Source: an uncultured Collinsella sp. (lineage in GTDB: Bacteria; Actinomycetota; Coriobacteriia; Coriobacteriales; Coriobacteriaceae). From it: a stretch of 64,000 bases of DNA. The first letter of the stretch is position 1; each line of letters opens with the position of its first letter. The stretch lies in NCBI GenBank assembly GCA_959604825.1, contig CAUHCN010000010.1:1-64000 (forward strand). The letters run 5' to 3'. A program made the position numbers and the translations under genes. Below the pieces are notes generated by a model. It had not been told where the DNA came from and made no database searches. It was given only the letters and a program-made list of their open reading frames with translations. Positions 52,830 to 61,804 of this stretch are shown piece by piece.

Positions 52830-53485
52830 TTCGATTGCTCCATTTCATACCCCTTGCTGTTCATTTCCCGTATTAGTTTCTGCTTTATCTCAAAAACGTC
52901 TTCCTTGTAAGGGAGATATAAGATGCCGTTTATATCGGACGGTTTTTCTATTGGTGGGTCGGCTTCTTTGAGAAGGATCGCGGTCCTAGACCTGCCGAAT
53001 TTCATCAGTAGCATCCCAAGCTCCAAAACTACGTTCTGGCGAGCTCTTGGCTGCGGTCGATCCTGTTTATTCTTTGGATAGCCTATGTCGTCCGGGGTCA
53101 TAAGTACTATCCCGAAATTAGCGCAAGGGATGTATTCCATTAGTTGTTCGATTACTGTTCGGCCCCCTATAGGCTGATTATCGAGAAAAATAGGCTCGAG
53201 ATTTAACTCTTCGAGAAGACGTTGGAGTTGGTTTCGTGCGGTTTTATCGTGGCCGTAAACAACGAAAACTTTGTTGTTTGGTTCATCAATGATTTCATCT
53301 TCGATGGCTTTTCGGACCTGATCAGCGTTATTTCCTTGACAAAAGAAGCCGCCGCTGTCGTAGACATATACGGCTGTTCCACTCTCGAGCTTTATTCGAT
53401 AGCCAATAGTTTTGTATCTCCGGGTCGTTTTTACTGGAATTTCTTTTGAAATAAGAAGCGAGATTAATTTATCCTTATCGATCAT
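52826..53485 (-). CDS. TIR-like nucleotide-binding protein (CAP12/Pycsar-effector-type TIR)
   Basis: A 219-residue protein. A small N-terminal domain (1-about 65, with VYDSGGFFCQG) precedes the TIR-like domain: VFVVYGHD at 73-80, IVLMTPDDIGY at 126-135 and NVVLELG at 151-157, with Glu155 in the expected catalytic place. Related domains act as NAD+ hydrolases in CBASS and Pycsar defence, or bind nucleotides. No cyclase is next to it. Its start overlaps the stop of the membrane-protein gene by one base (TAATG). Central effector candidate of the operon. Confidence 0.85.
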   Translation of the reverse strand: MIDKDKLISLLISKEIPVKTTRRYKTIGYRIKLESGTAVYVYDSGGFFCQGNNADQVRKAIEDEIIDEPNNKVFVVYGHDKTARNQLQRLLEELNLEPIFLDNQPIGGRTVIEQLMEYIPCANFGIVLMTPDDIGYPKNKQDRPQPRARQNVVLELGMLLMKFGRSRTAILLKEADPPIEKPSDINGILYLPYKEDVFEIKQKLIREMNSKGYEMEQSK

Positions 53486-54159
53486 TAGCTGTCCTTGCTT
53501 GCTTTAACCAGTGCTGCTCTTTGCCTTATCAATGAAGTCATGCGCAATATTTTCGAGTTCGCGCCTTCGATATCGTTTGATTCGATTGATTGCGATAGAT
53601 CACGAAGTGCGCTCGATATTTCGTCTTCAACTTGAGCGCTTGCTTCACAACTGGCGGGGTCGGCAAGGCTTGAAGTTTCCAAGAAGCTGGTCATTGATGC
53701 GCGCAACTCTGAAGGTGATTCATCTAGAAGCAGTCTTAGCTGAAGTTCAAGGTTCTGCATGGATTGCGATTTGCTTGAAATTTGGTTTTCAATGGTAGAT
53801 GCGTGAGATTCGGAAGCGCCTGTTGCGAAGAGCGTGGCTGTCGCAGCGCTTGCTAGCAGAAAACTGAGAATTGGAATTGCTGGAAGTGCCTCTGTTTTTA
53901 ACGCGGACCCTAGTATGCCTAGCAACAATTGGACTGCAAACGATACGCCAATAACAAGTATCTTTGAGATACCAAATATCTTAAGATTCTTTTGGGGTCC
54001 AAATAACAAGGTTGAAACCACCAGGGCGAGCATGACCAAAGAGAATGCGCTCTCAATCCAAAAAGTGGTTGAGGGTCCAAATAAAAGTATTGTCACGCTT
54101 TCGATAGCTATGAAGAGGGCTACGGGGATTGCTGCAATATATGCCTGTGTGTTCTTCAT
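53485..54159 (-). CDS. four-helix membrane protein with cytosolic coiled-coil tail
   Basis: A 224-residue protein with four hydrophobic helices within about residues 8-100 (IAAIPVALFIAIESVTILLFG, IESAFSLVMLALVVSTLLFG, ILVIGVSFAVQLLLGILG, IPILSFLLASAATATLFA, each cut here to a core) and a soluble, Ser/Glu-rich tail. The true start is the ATG at 54157-54159, overlapping the SPFH stop, not the longer frame. No family is recognised. Its position between SPFH and TIR suggests a membrane platform or pore for them. Confidence 0.75.
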   Translation of the reverse strand: MKNTQAYIAAIPVALFIAIESVTILLFGPSTTFWIESAFSLVMLALVVSTLLFGPQKNLKIFGISKILVIGVSFAVQLLLGILGSALKTEALPAIPILSFLLASAATATLFATGASESHASTIENQISSKSQSMQNLELQLRLLLDESPSELRASMTSFLETSSLADPASCEASAQVEDEISSALRDLSQSIESNDIEGANSKILRMTSLIRQRAALVKASKDS

Positions 54160-55265
54160 TATGACCTCCGTGCTCCGCACTCGGGACAGAACTTCTCGGT
54201 TCCAGAGAAGCGATATCCACATTCGGAACAGAACTTTGCAGCACTTTGCTGCGAATTGGTATCCGCAGGGATGGGCTGCGTCGCGGACGTGCCGGTGGCT
54301 TGTGAGAGTGCATCGGTCATAACTGACCCCATGGTCCCGCCGACACCGGCCATTACGCCCAGACCAATTCCCATGTTTGCGTATTCGCCAGTCGCTTCGT
54401 TTTGGGCCATCTTTTCGGCAACATCGAAGCTGCGTTCCTGTTGATAGGTATAGCCTTCGATTTGCCGTTTTTCTGCGCGCGCTTTTGCGGAGATTACGGT
54501 GCGCTGCGCCGCAGTTTCTTGTTCGATAATGCTGACCTGTTGTTTTATCTGTGCTTCGCGTACGTCGGCATATTGCTTGAAATGGAGGTCCTTAAACTTC
54601 TCGTATACCGGATCACCTTCGGGTTTGACGATGGCGGTGACCAGCATTTGCGTTAATGAGAGGCCGTATGCGGCAAAGTCGGGAAGCAGCTTGTTCTTAA
54701 GCGAGTCGGATAACTCTTCAAGGTGTGCATCAAGTTCGAAAATGGAGAGTTTTTGTTCGGTAATTACTTGTGCCAGATGAGTTTTTACTCGAGTTTGCAG
54801 GAAAGCTTTGAAATAGCTGATCAGCTTGTCCTGGGAGAGCAAAGCTTCGGTTCCAACAAGCTTGAGAAGGAGCCTGCGGGGCTCTTTTACAGCAAGAGCC
54901 ATCTCTCCGGACGCCCCGAGCGAGAGCGGAAATCCATAAGTCGGTTCCATGAACTGAATCTTGGAATTGGTTCCCCAGCGTATGCCCATCTGCTCGATGA
55001 GGTTAACAAAGTAGACTTCTGAGTGAAACGGGCTGACACCACCGGTCGTTATCTTCGAAATGCCGTTCAGTAACGGTAGATTTTGAGTCTCAAGTTCATG
55101 CCTGCCTGGTCCAAACGAATCCAGGGCCTGTCCATTAAGGAAGAAAATTGCTTCTTGGGTCTCGTGAACAATGAGTTGCGAGCCCGTATTGAAGTCTTCT
55201 GAGGGGTGTTTCCAGATAAAAGTTTGGTTATTGCCCTCATATTTGATGACATCCGTGATGCTCAT
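54159..55265 (-). CDS. SPFH-domain (YdjI/virion-core-like) protein with C-terminal zinc ribbon
   Basis: A 368-residue protein with an SPFH/band-7 fold of the YdjI kind (about residues 1-270, starting SITDVIKYEGNNQTFIWKHP), a Gly-rich hydrophobic hairpin near 300-320 and a C-terminal CSECG...CPECG zinc ribbon. Such proteins gather at membranes as oligomeric scaffolds. AGGAGG precedes the ATG, and the stop overlaps the next gene (TAATG). It lies 19 bases after the FHA gene. Confidence 0.82.
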   Translation of the reverse strand: MSITDVIKYEGNNQTFIWKHPSEDFNTGSQLIVHETQEAIFFLNGQALDSFGPGRHELETQNLPLLNGISKITTGGVSPFHSEVYFVNLIEQMGIRWGTNSKIQFMEPTYGFPLSLGASGEMALAVKEPRRLLLKLVGTEALLSQDKLISYFKAFLQTRVKTHLAQVITEQKLSIFELDAHLEELSDSLKNKLLPDFAAYGLSLTQMLVTAIVKPEGDPVYEKFKDLHFKQYADVREAQIKQQVSIIEQETAAQRTVISAKARAEKRQIEGYTYQQERSFDVAEKMAQNEATGEYANMGIGLGVMAGVGGTMGSVMTDALSQATGTSATQPIPADTNSQQSAAKFCSECGYRFSGTEKFCPECGARRS

Positions 55266-55284
55266 AGTCCTCCTGCTTCCATGG

Positions 55285-56217
55285 TTAGTGATGTGGATTT
55301 GCTAAGATAGCCGCCGTTGCTACGACGGCAAAAGAAGTGCTGAGACCCAGGCGCAGGATGTCGCCGGGGTACAGCTGGGCGGGTGCGCCGGAGCTGATGT
55401 CGAGTTCGCTGTTATCGGCTGTTCGAATCAGATGCGTGCCGTTGGTCGAACCGAGGTCTTGTGCGTACCAAGCATTGTTCTCGGCGAAGATGCGGAGATG
55501 CTTGGCGGAGACATCCAGCCCAACATCGGTGACAGCGCCGTCTTCGAGTGCGAGCGCTCCGATGATGGAGCCCATGGTAGAAGGCTCAATGACATAAGGG
55601 CCCCCGACGACGAGTTCGTTGTCGATCCTGATAAGGCCGATCGCACGTTCGGTGCCCGTTTGTTTTAAATCGCATGGACAGAAAGAAATACTTGAGGGGG
55701 TAAACGACCTGACGTTCTCTGCGAATTCAAAGCGGTCCCTGATGTACGCGATAGCACGGGCCGGATCGCACCAACAGGCGGTCGAAACAACGAGCGTGAT
55801 TGAGATAAGAGCCCTGTCATCTTTGTCTGGCTGGCTGCTGACGAGGCGCGAGGCGGCGTTCCGGTAAAGGAGCCCATTACGCCCACAGGCACCGAGCGCT
55901 TGAGCCATCGTGTCAGTCGCTGCCGCAATCATGGTATAGATGTCGGCGTTCGAATACCCTTTTTCCCGTAGCTTGTGCAGGATTTGATTCGATGCGCAGG
56001 ACCAGTCGGCAAAGTAGCGATCTTCTAGGGAGCCCGGCTGCGAGTGCACAATCGTGCGCGAAAGCCAGCTGGTGTCCTGTGCCATTTGGGCGGTAGGCTG
56101 TCCATTTGTTAACGGCAGATCGGATAGTAACAGTTCGGCAAATGCGCGATGGCTCAGGGTAAATGAAGTCTTGAACAGGGAGAACATGACCTCGAGCGGT
56201 GTTTGCCGTCTTGGCAT
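55285..56217 (-). CDS. FHA-domain protein, first gene of the TIR/SPFH operon
   Basis: A 310-residue protein. The first two thirds have no recognised fold (helical, with CWCDPARAIAYIRDRF and CPCDLKQ cysteine pairs). The C-terminal third is an FHA-type phosphothreonine-recognition domain with DVSAKHLRI and DLGSTNGTH. The GR motif of classical FHA is not evident, so binding is uncertain. GGAAGGGAG lies upstream of the ATG. As operon leader it could sense a phosphorylated partner or kinase signal. No kinase is encoded in the island. Confidence 0.78.
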   Translation of the reverse strand: MPRRQTPLEVMFSLFKTSFTLSHRAFAELLLSDLPLTNGQPTAQMAQDTSWLSRTIVHSQPGSLEDRYFADWSCASNQILHKLREKGYSNADIYTMIAAATDTMAQALGACGRNGLLYRNAASRLVSSQPDKDDRALISITLVVSTACWCDPARAIAYIRDRFEFAENVRSFTPSSISFCPCDLKQTGTERAIGLIRIDNELVVGGPYVIEPSTMGSIIGALALEDGAVTDVGLDVSAKHLRIFAENNAWYAQDLGSTNGTHLIRTADNSELDISSGAPAQLYPGDILRLGLSTSFAVVATAAILANPHH

Positions 56218-56407
56218 GACATTCTCCCTTCCTTGAACTTATTCGCTAAATAAAGGATAAGGGTGCCACTAGCCGATTTTACTGTGCAACAAATTGCATG
56301 TCGGTGAGCGGTCACGCCACCTGATGCGTTTGCTCCAGCATGAGAACTGGTTATCTTAGGGGCGCTATGCGGTCGCGTTTTGATTAGGATGGCACGACTC
56401 AGCCGCC

Positions 56408-56527
56408 CTTCGGGAAGCTGTGTCCCGGAATGGGCGCTCAGAGTGGGATGCAGTTTCCGCAAGGAGGTCCTGGGGGAAACCGTGCCCCGTTCTGATCCGA
56501 AATACTGGGACATAGTTTCCCTTTCAT
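56408..56527. repeat. two hairpin units, right border of the TIR/Fic island
   Basis: Contains 49 bases (56412-56460) identical to 49635-49683, in the same orientation, plus a second diverged unit. Together with the left block they bracket Fic and the TIR operon as direct repeats. The wider 402-base gap 56218-56619 also holds the operon promoter region, with a TGCAACAAATTGCA dyad at 56285-56298. No gene is seen there. Confidence 0.8.
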
Positions 56528-56532
56528 AACAG

Positions 56533-56577
56533 GAGAAGGCGCGCTGTCTGCAGTTGATTCAGACGGCGCGCCTTTTT
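56533..56577. terminator. strong hairpin after the right border repeat, near the SDR gene end
   Basis: AAGGCGCGC and GTCTG pair with CAGAC and GGCGCGCC, followed by TTTTT on the plus side. Similar to the hairpin at 49755-49800. It probably terminates the SDR gene from the right and may also stop readthrough from the left. Confidence 0.7.
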
Positions 56578-56619
56578 GGTTGAGCTATGTTGAAGCTTGA
56601 AGCCAAAGCTTGTGGCTCC

Positions 56620-57369
56620 TTAGGAGCGGGCGGCTCCGTCGACGGGGAGCACGGCGCCCGTGACGTAGGAGGACATGTCGCTCGCCAGGAAAACAAAGGC
56701 GTTGGCGACATCCTCGGGCTCGCCCATGCGACCCAGCGGAATGGTGGCGATGATGGGCTTGATGACCTCTTCGGGCAGGTTGGCGACCATGTCGGTCTTA
56801 GTCACGCCGGGGGCGACGGCGTTGACGCGGATGCCCATGGGAGCGAGCTCGCGCGAGAGCGACTGGACCATACCGTTGACGGCAAACTTGGACGTGGGGT
56901 AACCGACGCCGGAGGGCTGGCCGTACTTGGCGACCATCGAGCTTGTGGTAGTGATGGTGCCGCCGTGGCCGGCCTCGGTCATGATCTTGGCGGCAGCCTG
57001 GTGGCCATTAAAGACGGCGACGACGTTAAGGTCCATGACCTTTGCGAACTCCTCGGCCGTGTAGTCCAAGAGGGGTGAACGCTGGGAGATACCGGCATTG
57101 TTGACGACCGTGTCCAAGCCGCCCATGTCGGCTGCAGTCTGCGTAAAGGCCTCAGTCACGGCCTCGAGCGAGGTGAGATCGCAGGAGCGACCCCAGACCT
57201 TGGCGTCGGGATAGGCGGCTGTCAGCTTCTCAACGGCCGTGTCGGCAGTCTCTTGGCGCGAGCCAAAGACGGTGACGGCAGCGCCTTCCTCGATAAAACG
57301 GCAGGCGATGGCATAGCCGATACCGCGTGTGCCTCCGGTGATGATTGCTTTCTTGCCCTCGAGCAACAT
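56620..57369 (-). CDS. short-chain dehydrogenase/reductase
   Basis: A 249-residue classical SDR with the NAD(P)-binding TGGTRGIGYA, NNAGIS, catalytic Ser in TSSMV and the YPTSK motif. It ends with VDGAARS. It resembles 3-oxoacyl-ACP reductase-like and hydroxysteroid-type SDRs. The substrate cannot be told from the sequence. AGGAAG precedes ATG 57369, so the 24-residue frame extension is rejected. Next to homoserine dehydrogenase but probably a separate unit. Confidence 0.87.
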   Translation of the reverse strand: MLLEGKKAIITGGTRGIGYAIACRFIEEGAAVTVFGSRQETADTAVEKLTAAYPDAKVWGRSCDLTSLEAVTEAFTQTAADMGGLDTVVNNAGISQRSPLLDYTAEEFAKVMDLNVVAVFNGHQAAAKIMTEAGHGGTITTTSSMVAKYGQPSGVGYPTSKFAVNGMVQSLSRELAPMGIRVNAVAPGVTKTDMVANLPEEVIKPIIATIPLGRMGEPEDVANAFVFLASDMSSYVTGAVLPVDGAARS

Positions 57370-57518
57370 GGTGCTTCCTCTCATCGCGGGCGGACATTCG
57401 CAACACAGCGTAGCCGTAACCGGAATCGGCCGTGTTTGCATATCGGTGAACGGTAGCCCGCGTTACCGATGAGCGGCTCGCGCAAATGTGCTCTGCCGTT
57501 GTGCTTAGGGCAGGTGAC

Positions 57519-57552
57519 AAAAGGGCTCCCGTCCCACATCGGACGGGAGCCC
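57519..57552 (-). terminator. terminator of hom
   Basis: GGGCTCCCGTCC pairs with GGACGGGAGCCC around a six-base loop. Read on the minus strand it ends in TTTTGT. Confidence 0.88.
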
Positions 57553-57583
57553 TCAAGGCGCGTATTGCTAGGCGAGCGTTGGG

Positions 57584-58927
57584 CTAGTTCGCCATGACGC
57601 CTTCGGTCCAAGCTTCAACGTCCTCGATGCGCAGGACGTTGGCGACCTCGGCCACGCAGTCGACGCTGGCAAGCTCGGCGGCGGCAGCCTGGACGTCCTT
57701 CTCGAGCGCGCGGTGCGTTAGGAAGATGACCGAGCAGGCATCGCTGACGCCCGATTTGCCGTCCTCGACCTGGTTGATGAGCGAGATCGAGATGTTGTGC
57801 TTGGCAAAGATGTCGACCGTCTCGGACAGGGCGCCCACGCGGTCGGCGACTTTCAGGCGCACATAGTACTTGGTCTGGAGCTCGTCCATGGGCTTAAAGG
57901 CGAGGTTGTGACCATAGGGCTCAATCTCGGGCAGCGGAGCAACGCCGCGGCTGATCTGCTCGGAGAGCGACAGGATGTCGCCCACGACGGCACTCGCGGT
58001 GGGGAAGGAGCCTGCGCCGGCACCGTAGAACATGGTCTCGCCCACGGCGTCGCCTACCACGTAGACAGTGTTCATGGCGCCGTTGACCTTGGCGAGCATG
58101 TGGTCGGCGGGGATCAGCGTGGGATGCACGCGGACGTCGACGCCGGCGTCGGTGTTGCGTGCGATGCCCAGCAGCTTGATGGTGTAGCCGAGCTCGCGGG
58201 CCTGGGCGATGTCCTCGGCGCCGATGGTACGGATACCCTGCTGGTAGACATCGTCGGTGGTCACGCGGGTGCCAAAGCCGATGGAAGCGAGGATTGCCGT
58301 CTTGCTGGCGGCGTCGAAGCCGTCGACGTCGGCGGACGGGTCGGCCTCGGCATAGCCCTTAGCCTGGGCGTCGGCGAGCACGTCAGCGTAATCGGCGCCC
58401 TCGGCGTCCATGCGCGACAGGATGTAGTTGGTGGTGCCGTTGAGGATGCCGGCGATGGTCAGGATCTTGTTACCCACCAGGTCGTGCTCGAGCGTGCTGA
58501 CAATGGGGATGCCGCCACCGCAGCTGGCCTCGCACTTAATCTGCACGCCGCACGCACGTGCCTTCTCGGCAAGCGTCTCGACATGGCGGCCCAGCAGGGC
58601 CTTGTTGGCGGAGACGACATGCTTGCCGTTCTCGAAGGCAGTGGTGAAGATCTCGGTTGCGGGATGCTCGCCGCCAATCAGCTCGACGACGATGTCGACG
58701 GCGGGGTCGGTGACGACATCGTGCCAGTCGCTCGTAAAGGCCTCGCGCTCAATGCCTGCCGCCTCGGCCTGCTCCCAAGCAAGCGCGCAGGCGCGGGTCA
58801 GCTTAAGGTCGATGCCGTAGGCTGCCAGGTACTCATCGTGGTGGCTCTTGATCAGACGGGCCACGCCGCCGCCGACGGTTCCCAGACCGATCAGACCGAC
58901 GTTCACGGTGCGCAGGGGTTCGCTCAT
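57584..58927 (-). CDS. hom: homoserine dehydrogenase with ACT domain
   Basis: Converts aspartate semialdehyde to homoserine in the threonine/methionine route. The 447-residue enzyme has the GLIGLGTVGGGV nucleotide-binding motif, the catalytic GILNGTTNYIL segment, ANKALLG, and a C-terminal ACT domain (YYVRLKVADRVGALSE) for feedback control by threonine or similar. AAGGAG precedes the ATG. It stands alone, without thrB or thrC next to it. Confidence 0.95.
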   Translation of the reverse strand: MSEPLRTVNVGLIGLGTVGGGVARLIKSHHDEYLAAYGIDLKLTRACALAWEQAEAAGIEREAFTSDWHDVVTDPAVDIVVELIGGEHPATEIFTTAFENGKHVVSANKALLGRHVETLAEKARACGVQIKCEASCGGGIPIVSTLEHDLVGNKILTIAGILNGTTNYILSRMDAEGADYADVLADAQAKGYAEADPSADVDGFDAASKTAILASIGFGTRVTTDDVYQQGIRTIGAEDIAQARELGYTIKLLGIARNTDAGVDVRVHPTLIPADHMLAKVNGAMNTVYVVGDAVGETMFYGAGAGSFPTASAVVGDILSLSEQISRGVAPLPEIEPYGHNLAFKPMDELQTKYYVRLKVADRVGALSETVDIFAKHNISISLINQVEDGKSGVSDACSVIFLTHRALEKDVQAAAAELASVDCVAEVANVLRIEDVEAWTEGVMAN

Positions 58928-59179
58928 AGATAACTCCTTCGTGCATCTTATGGATGGATAAACCGCTTAAAGGTTGAGTGCATTCTAGCGTGAACCGGGG
59001 GCGCGTGCTCGCCAGGCAACAGGAGCCGCACAAAACGGCACCCCCGAAACGCTGCGGAAACATTGGAAACACGCTCGCTACAAACGGACTTCCGTAACAA
59101 ACTGTCAACGTTTGCGCCATAAGGTTTGCCCTGTACCGCAAGACGGCCGCACCGCGGCCAGCGAAAAAAGGGGGACACC

Positions 59180-60346
59180 ATGTTCAACATCAACAGCACG
59201 CTCAGCCGTAGGAACTTTCTCGCCGGCGCTGCGGCGCTCGGCAGCACCGCAGCACTCGCTGGTTGCTCGTCGGGTGGCTCGGACGGCGGCACCGCCGATG
59301 ACGGCAAGACCTTCAAGATCGGTGTCATCGGCCCTCTGACCGGCGCCGCGGCAACCTATGGCGTTTCGGCCGAGAAGGGTGCCAAGCTTGCCGCCAAGGA
59401 TTTCTCGACCAAGGACCTCAAACTCTCGCTTAAGTCCGAGGATGACGTCGCCGACGGCGAGAAGGCTATCAACGCCTTCAATACCCTGTGCGACTGGGGC
59501 ATGCAGGCGCTCGTCGGCCCCGTCACGACTGGTGCCGCCGTCGCTGTCTCGGGCGAGATCGCCGACGATATGCTCATGGTCACGCCTTCGGCCTCGTCGC
59601 TCGACGTGACCAAGGATAAGACAACGGTCTTTCAGGTTTGCTTCACCGATCCCACCATGGGTGCCAGCGCCGCGAAGTTCTTGGCCGAGAAGTATGCAGA
59701 CGCCAAGATCGCCCTGTTCTACAACTCCGGCGATACGTACAGCTCGGGTGTTGCCGATGCCTTTGCCGAGCAGGCCAAGGAGTCCAAACTTGATATCGTC
59801 GATACCGAGACCTTTAAGGACGACTCCTCCACGAGCTTTACCAACCAGCTCACCAAGGCCAAGGAGGCCGGCGCCACGCTCATCTTTGCGCCGATCTACT
59901 ACACGCCGGCGTCCGTTTTGCTCAAGAACGCCAAGGACATGGGATACGACATGACCCTCATGGGTACCGACGGCATGGACGGCCTGCTCTCCGTTGAGGG
60001 CTTCGACACCTCCCTTGCCGAGGGCGTGCTGCTCATGACCCCGTTCTCTGCCGACGATGAGAAGAACGCCGACTTCGTCAAGGCATATAAGGACGCCTAC
60101 GACGAGACGCCTAACCAGTTTGCCGCCGATGCCTATGACTGCGTCCATGCGATTGTCGAGGCTATCGATAAGGCAGACATCGACATCACGGCCGACGGCG
60201 CCGACATTGCCGGCGATCTTGCCAAGGCCATGCGCAAGATCAAGATCGAGGGCCTGACGGGCGAGCTCACGTGGAACGACGAGGGCCAAGTCGAGAAGCC
60301 CGCCACAGCCTATGTGATCCAGGACGGCAAGTACATCGCCGCCTAA
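59180..60346 (+). CDS. ABC transporter substrate-binding lipoprotein, LivK type, first paralogue
   Basis: A 388-residue extracytoplasmic receptor for branched-chain or related amino acids. It begins with a signal peptide containing RRNFL and a lipobox ALAGC, and the mature domain has KIGVIGPLTG and QVCFTDPTMG. GGGGG precedes the ATG. A second, very similar receptor and the permease genes follow, so the two may share one transporter with different ligands. Confidence 0.9.
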   Translation: MFNINSTLSRRNFLAGAAALGSTAALAGCSSGGSDGGTADDGKTFKIGVIGPLTGAAATYGVSAEKGAKLAAKDFSTKDLKLSLKSEDDVADGEKAINAFNTLCDWGMQALVGPVTTGAAVAVSGEIADDMLMVTPSASSLDVTKDKTTVFQVCFTDPTMGASAAKFLAEKYADAKIALFYNSGDTYSSGVADAFAEQAKESKLDIVDTETFKDDSSTSFTNQLTKAKEAGATLIFAPIYYTPASVLLKNAKDMGYDMTLMGTDGMDGLLSVEGFDTSLAEGVLLMTPFSADDEKNADFVKAYKDAYDETPNQFAADAYDCVHAIVEAIDKADIDITADGADIAGDLAKAMRKIKIEGLTGELTWNDEGQVEKPATAYVIQDGKYIAA

Positions 60347-60616
60347 GTGCGCAAAAGTGCGACCGGTGAGGCCGTTTTATTCAGGGCAGGGACGCTTGTA
60401 ACGGAATGGAAACATTACTTTCACACAATAAAGTGGCTAAACTGCATAAACCAATAGAAATACGCATAATTATGGATAAACGGACAAAACAAAAGAAAAG
60501 TTGAAATAATCGCCACTTTTCTCAACTAAAGCGTCTACTATTTTGCGAACGCCGAACACGGCGAAGGATGGCCTGTTGGGTAACCGAAACCCGACGAGAT
60601 TTGAGAGGAGAGCCGC
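60347..60616. promoter_or_regulatory. AT-rich spacer between the two binding-protein genes
   Basis: A 270-base AT-rich gap in a GC-rich context. It includes the imperfect dyad GTTGA-N19-TCAAC near 60500-60528 and several A/T runs. It probably contains a separate promoter for the second receptor and the permeases, but I cannot define exact -35 and -10 elements. No gene is visible. Confidence 0.4.
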
Positions 60617-61804
60617 ATGTCGAGCCTCACCGGTAAGTCATTGAACCCTGTTATGAATCGCAGGAGCGTTATCGCGAGCGCAGCAGGTCTGGGGGCGATG
60701 TCTATTCTAGCTGGCTGCTCCTCCAACGGCGGCGACAGCGGTTCCGCTTCGGGCGACGCTTCGTTTAAGATCGGCACCATCGGCCCGCTGACCGGCGCCA
60801 ACGCGTCCTACGGCAAGTCCGTTACCCAGGGTGTCGAGCTTGGCTGCAAGGATTTCTCGACCAAGGAGCTGCCGCTTGCCAGCAAGGCCGAGGATGACCA
60901 GGCCGACGGCGAGAAGGCCGTCAACGCCTTTAACACCCTGCTCGACTGGGGCATGCAGGCCCTCGTCGGCCCGACCACCACGGGTGCGTCGGTTGCCGTT
61001 GCCGCCGAGTGCGGTAACGACCCCGAGACGTTCATGATCACTCCGTCCGCGTCCTCCGAGGACGTCACCAAGGGCAAGGATTGCGTCTTCCAGGTTTGCT
61101 TTACCGATCCCAACCAGGGCGTCAACGCTGCCAAGTTCCTGGCGCAGAAGTATGCGGACGAGAAGTTCGTACTGTTCTATAACTCCGGCGACGCCTATTC
61201 TTCGGGCATCGCAGATTCCTTTAAGGTTCAGGCCGCTAAATCCAAGCTCGAGATTGTTGACGAGGAGACCTTTAAGGACGACTCCGCCACGAGCTTTACC
61301 AACCAGCTCACCAAGGCCAAGCAGGCCGGCGCTACCATGATCTTTGCGCCGATCTACTACACTCCGGCCTCCGTCCTGCTCAAGAATGCCAAGGATATGG
61401 GTTATGACGTCAAGATGATGGGCTGCGACGGCATGGACGGCATCCTGGGCGTGGAGGGCTTCGACACCTCTCTTGCCGAGGGCCTGCTGCTCATGACCCC
61501 GTTTTCCGCCGACGACGAGAAGAACGCCGACTTCGTCAACGCCTACAAGGATAAGTACGGCGATACTCCCGACCAGTTTGCCGCCGACGCCTATGACGGC
61601 GTGCATGCTGTGGCCGAGGCCCTCAAGGAGGCCGGCCTTGGCGTCGACGCTGATCCAACCGAAGTCGCCGAGAAACTGCCCGAGGCCATGTGCAATATTA
61701 CCGTTGACGGCCTGACCGGCAAGCTCTCCTGGAACGACAAGGGCCAGGTCCAGAAGGACCCGACTGCGTACGTCATCACCGACGGCAAGTACGTACAGGC
61801 CTAA
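60617..61804 (+). CDS. ABC transporter substrate-binding lipoprotein, LivK type, second paralogue
   Basis: A 395-residue receptor closely related to the preceding one over the mature part (shared TSFTNQLTKAK and PIYYTPASVLLKNAKDMGY segments). The signal peptide has a lipobox ILAGC. GAGGAG precedes the ATG. It is probably a recent tandem duplicate with altered ligand choice. Permeases follow within 140 bases. Confidence 0.9.
   Translation: MSSLTGKSLNPVMNRRSVIASAAGLGAMSILAGCSSNGGDSGSASGDASFKIGTIGPLTGANASYGKSVTQGVELGCKDFSTKELPLASKAEDDQADGEKAVNAFNTLLDWGMQALVGPTTTGASVAVAAECGNDPETFMITPSASSEDVTKGKDCVFQVCFTDPNQGVNAAKFLAQKYADEKFVLFYNSGDAYSSGIADSFKVQAAKSKLEIVDEETFKDDSATSFTNQLTKAKQAGATMIFAPIYYTPASVLLKNAKDMGYDVKMMGCDGMDGILGVEGFDTSLAEGLLLMTPFSADDEKNADFVNAYKDKYGDTPDQFAADAYDGVHAVAEALKEAGLGVDADPTEVAEKLPEAMCNITVDGLTGKLSWNDKGQVQKDPTAYVITDGKYVQA

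Noticed and set aside
51348..56217. CBASS or Pycsar system
   Set aside because: A TIR-like domain is present, but none of the neighbouring proteins has nucleotide-cyclase motifs, so the label would not be justified.
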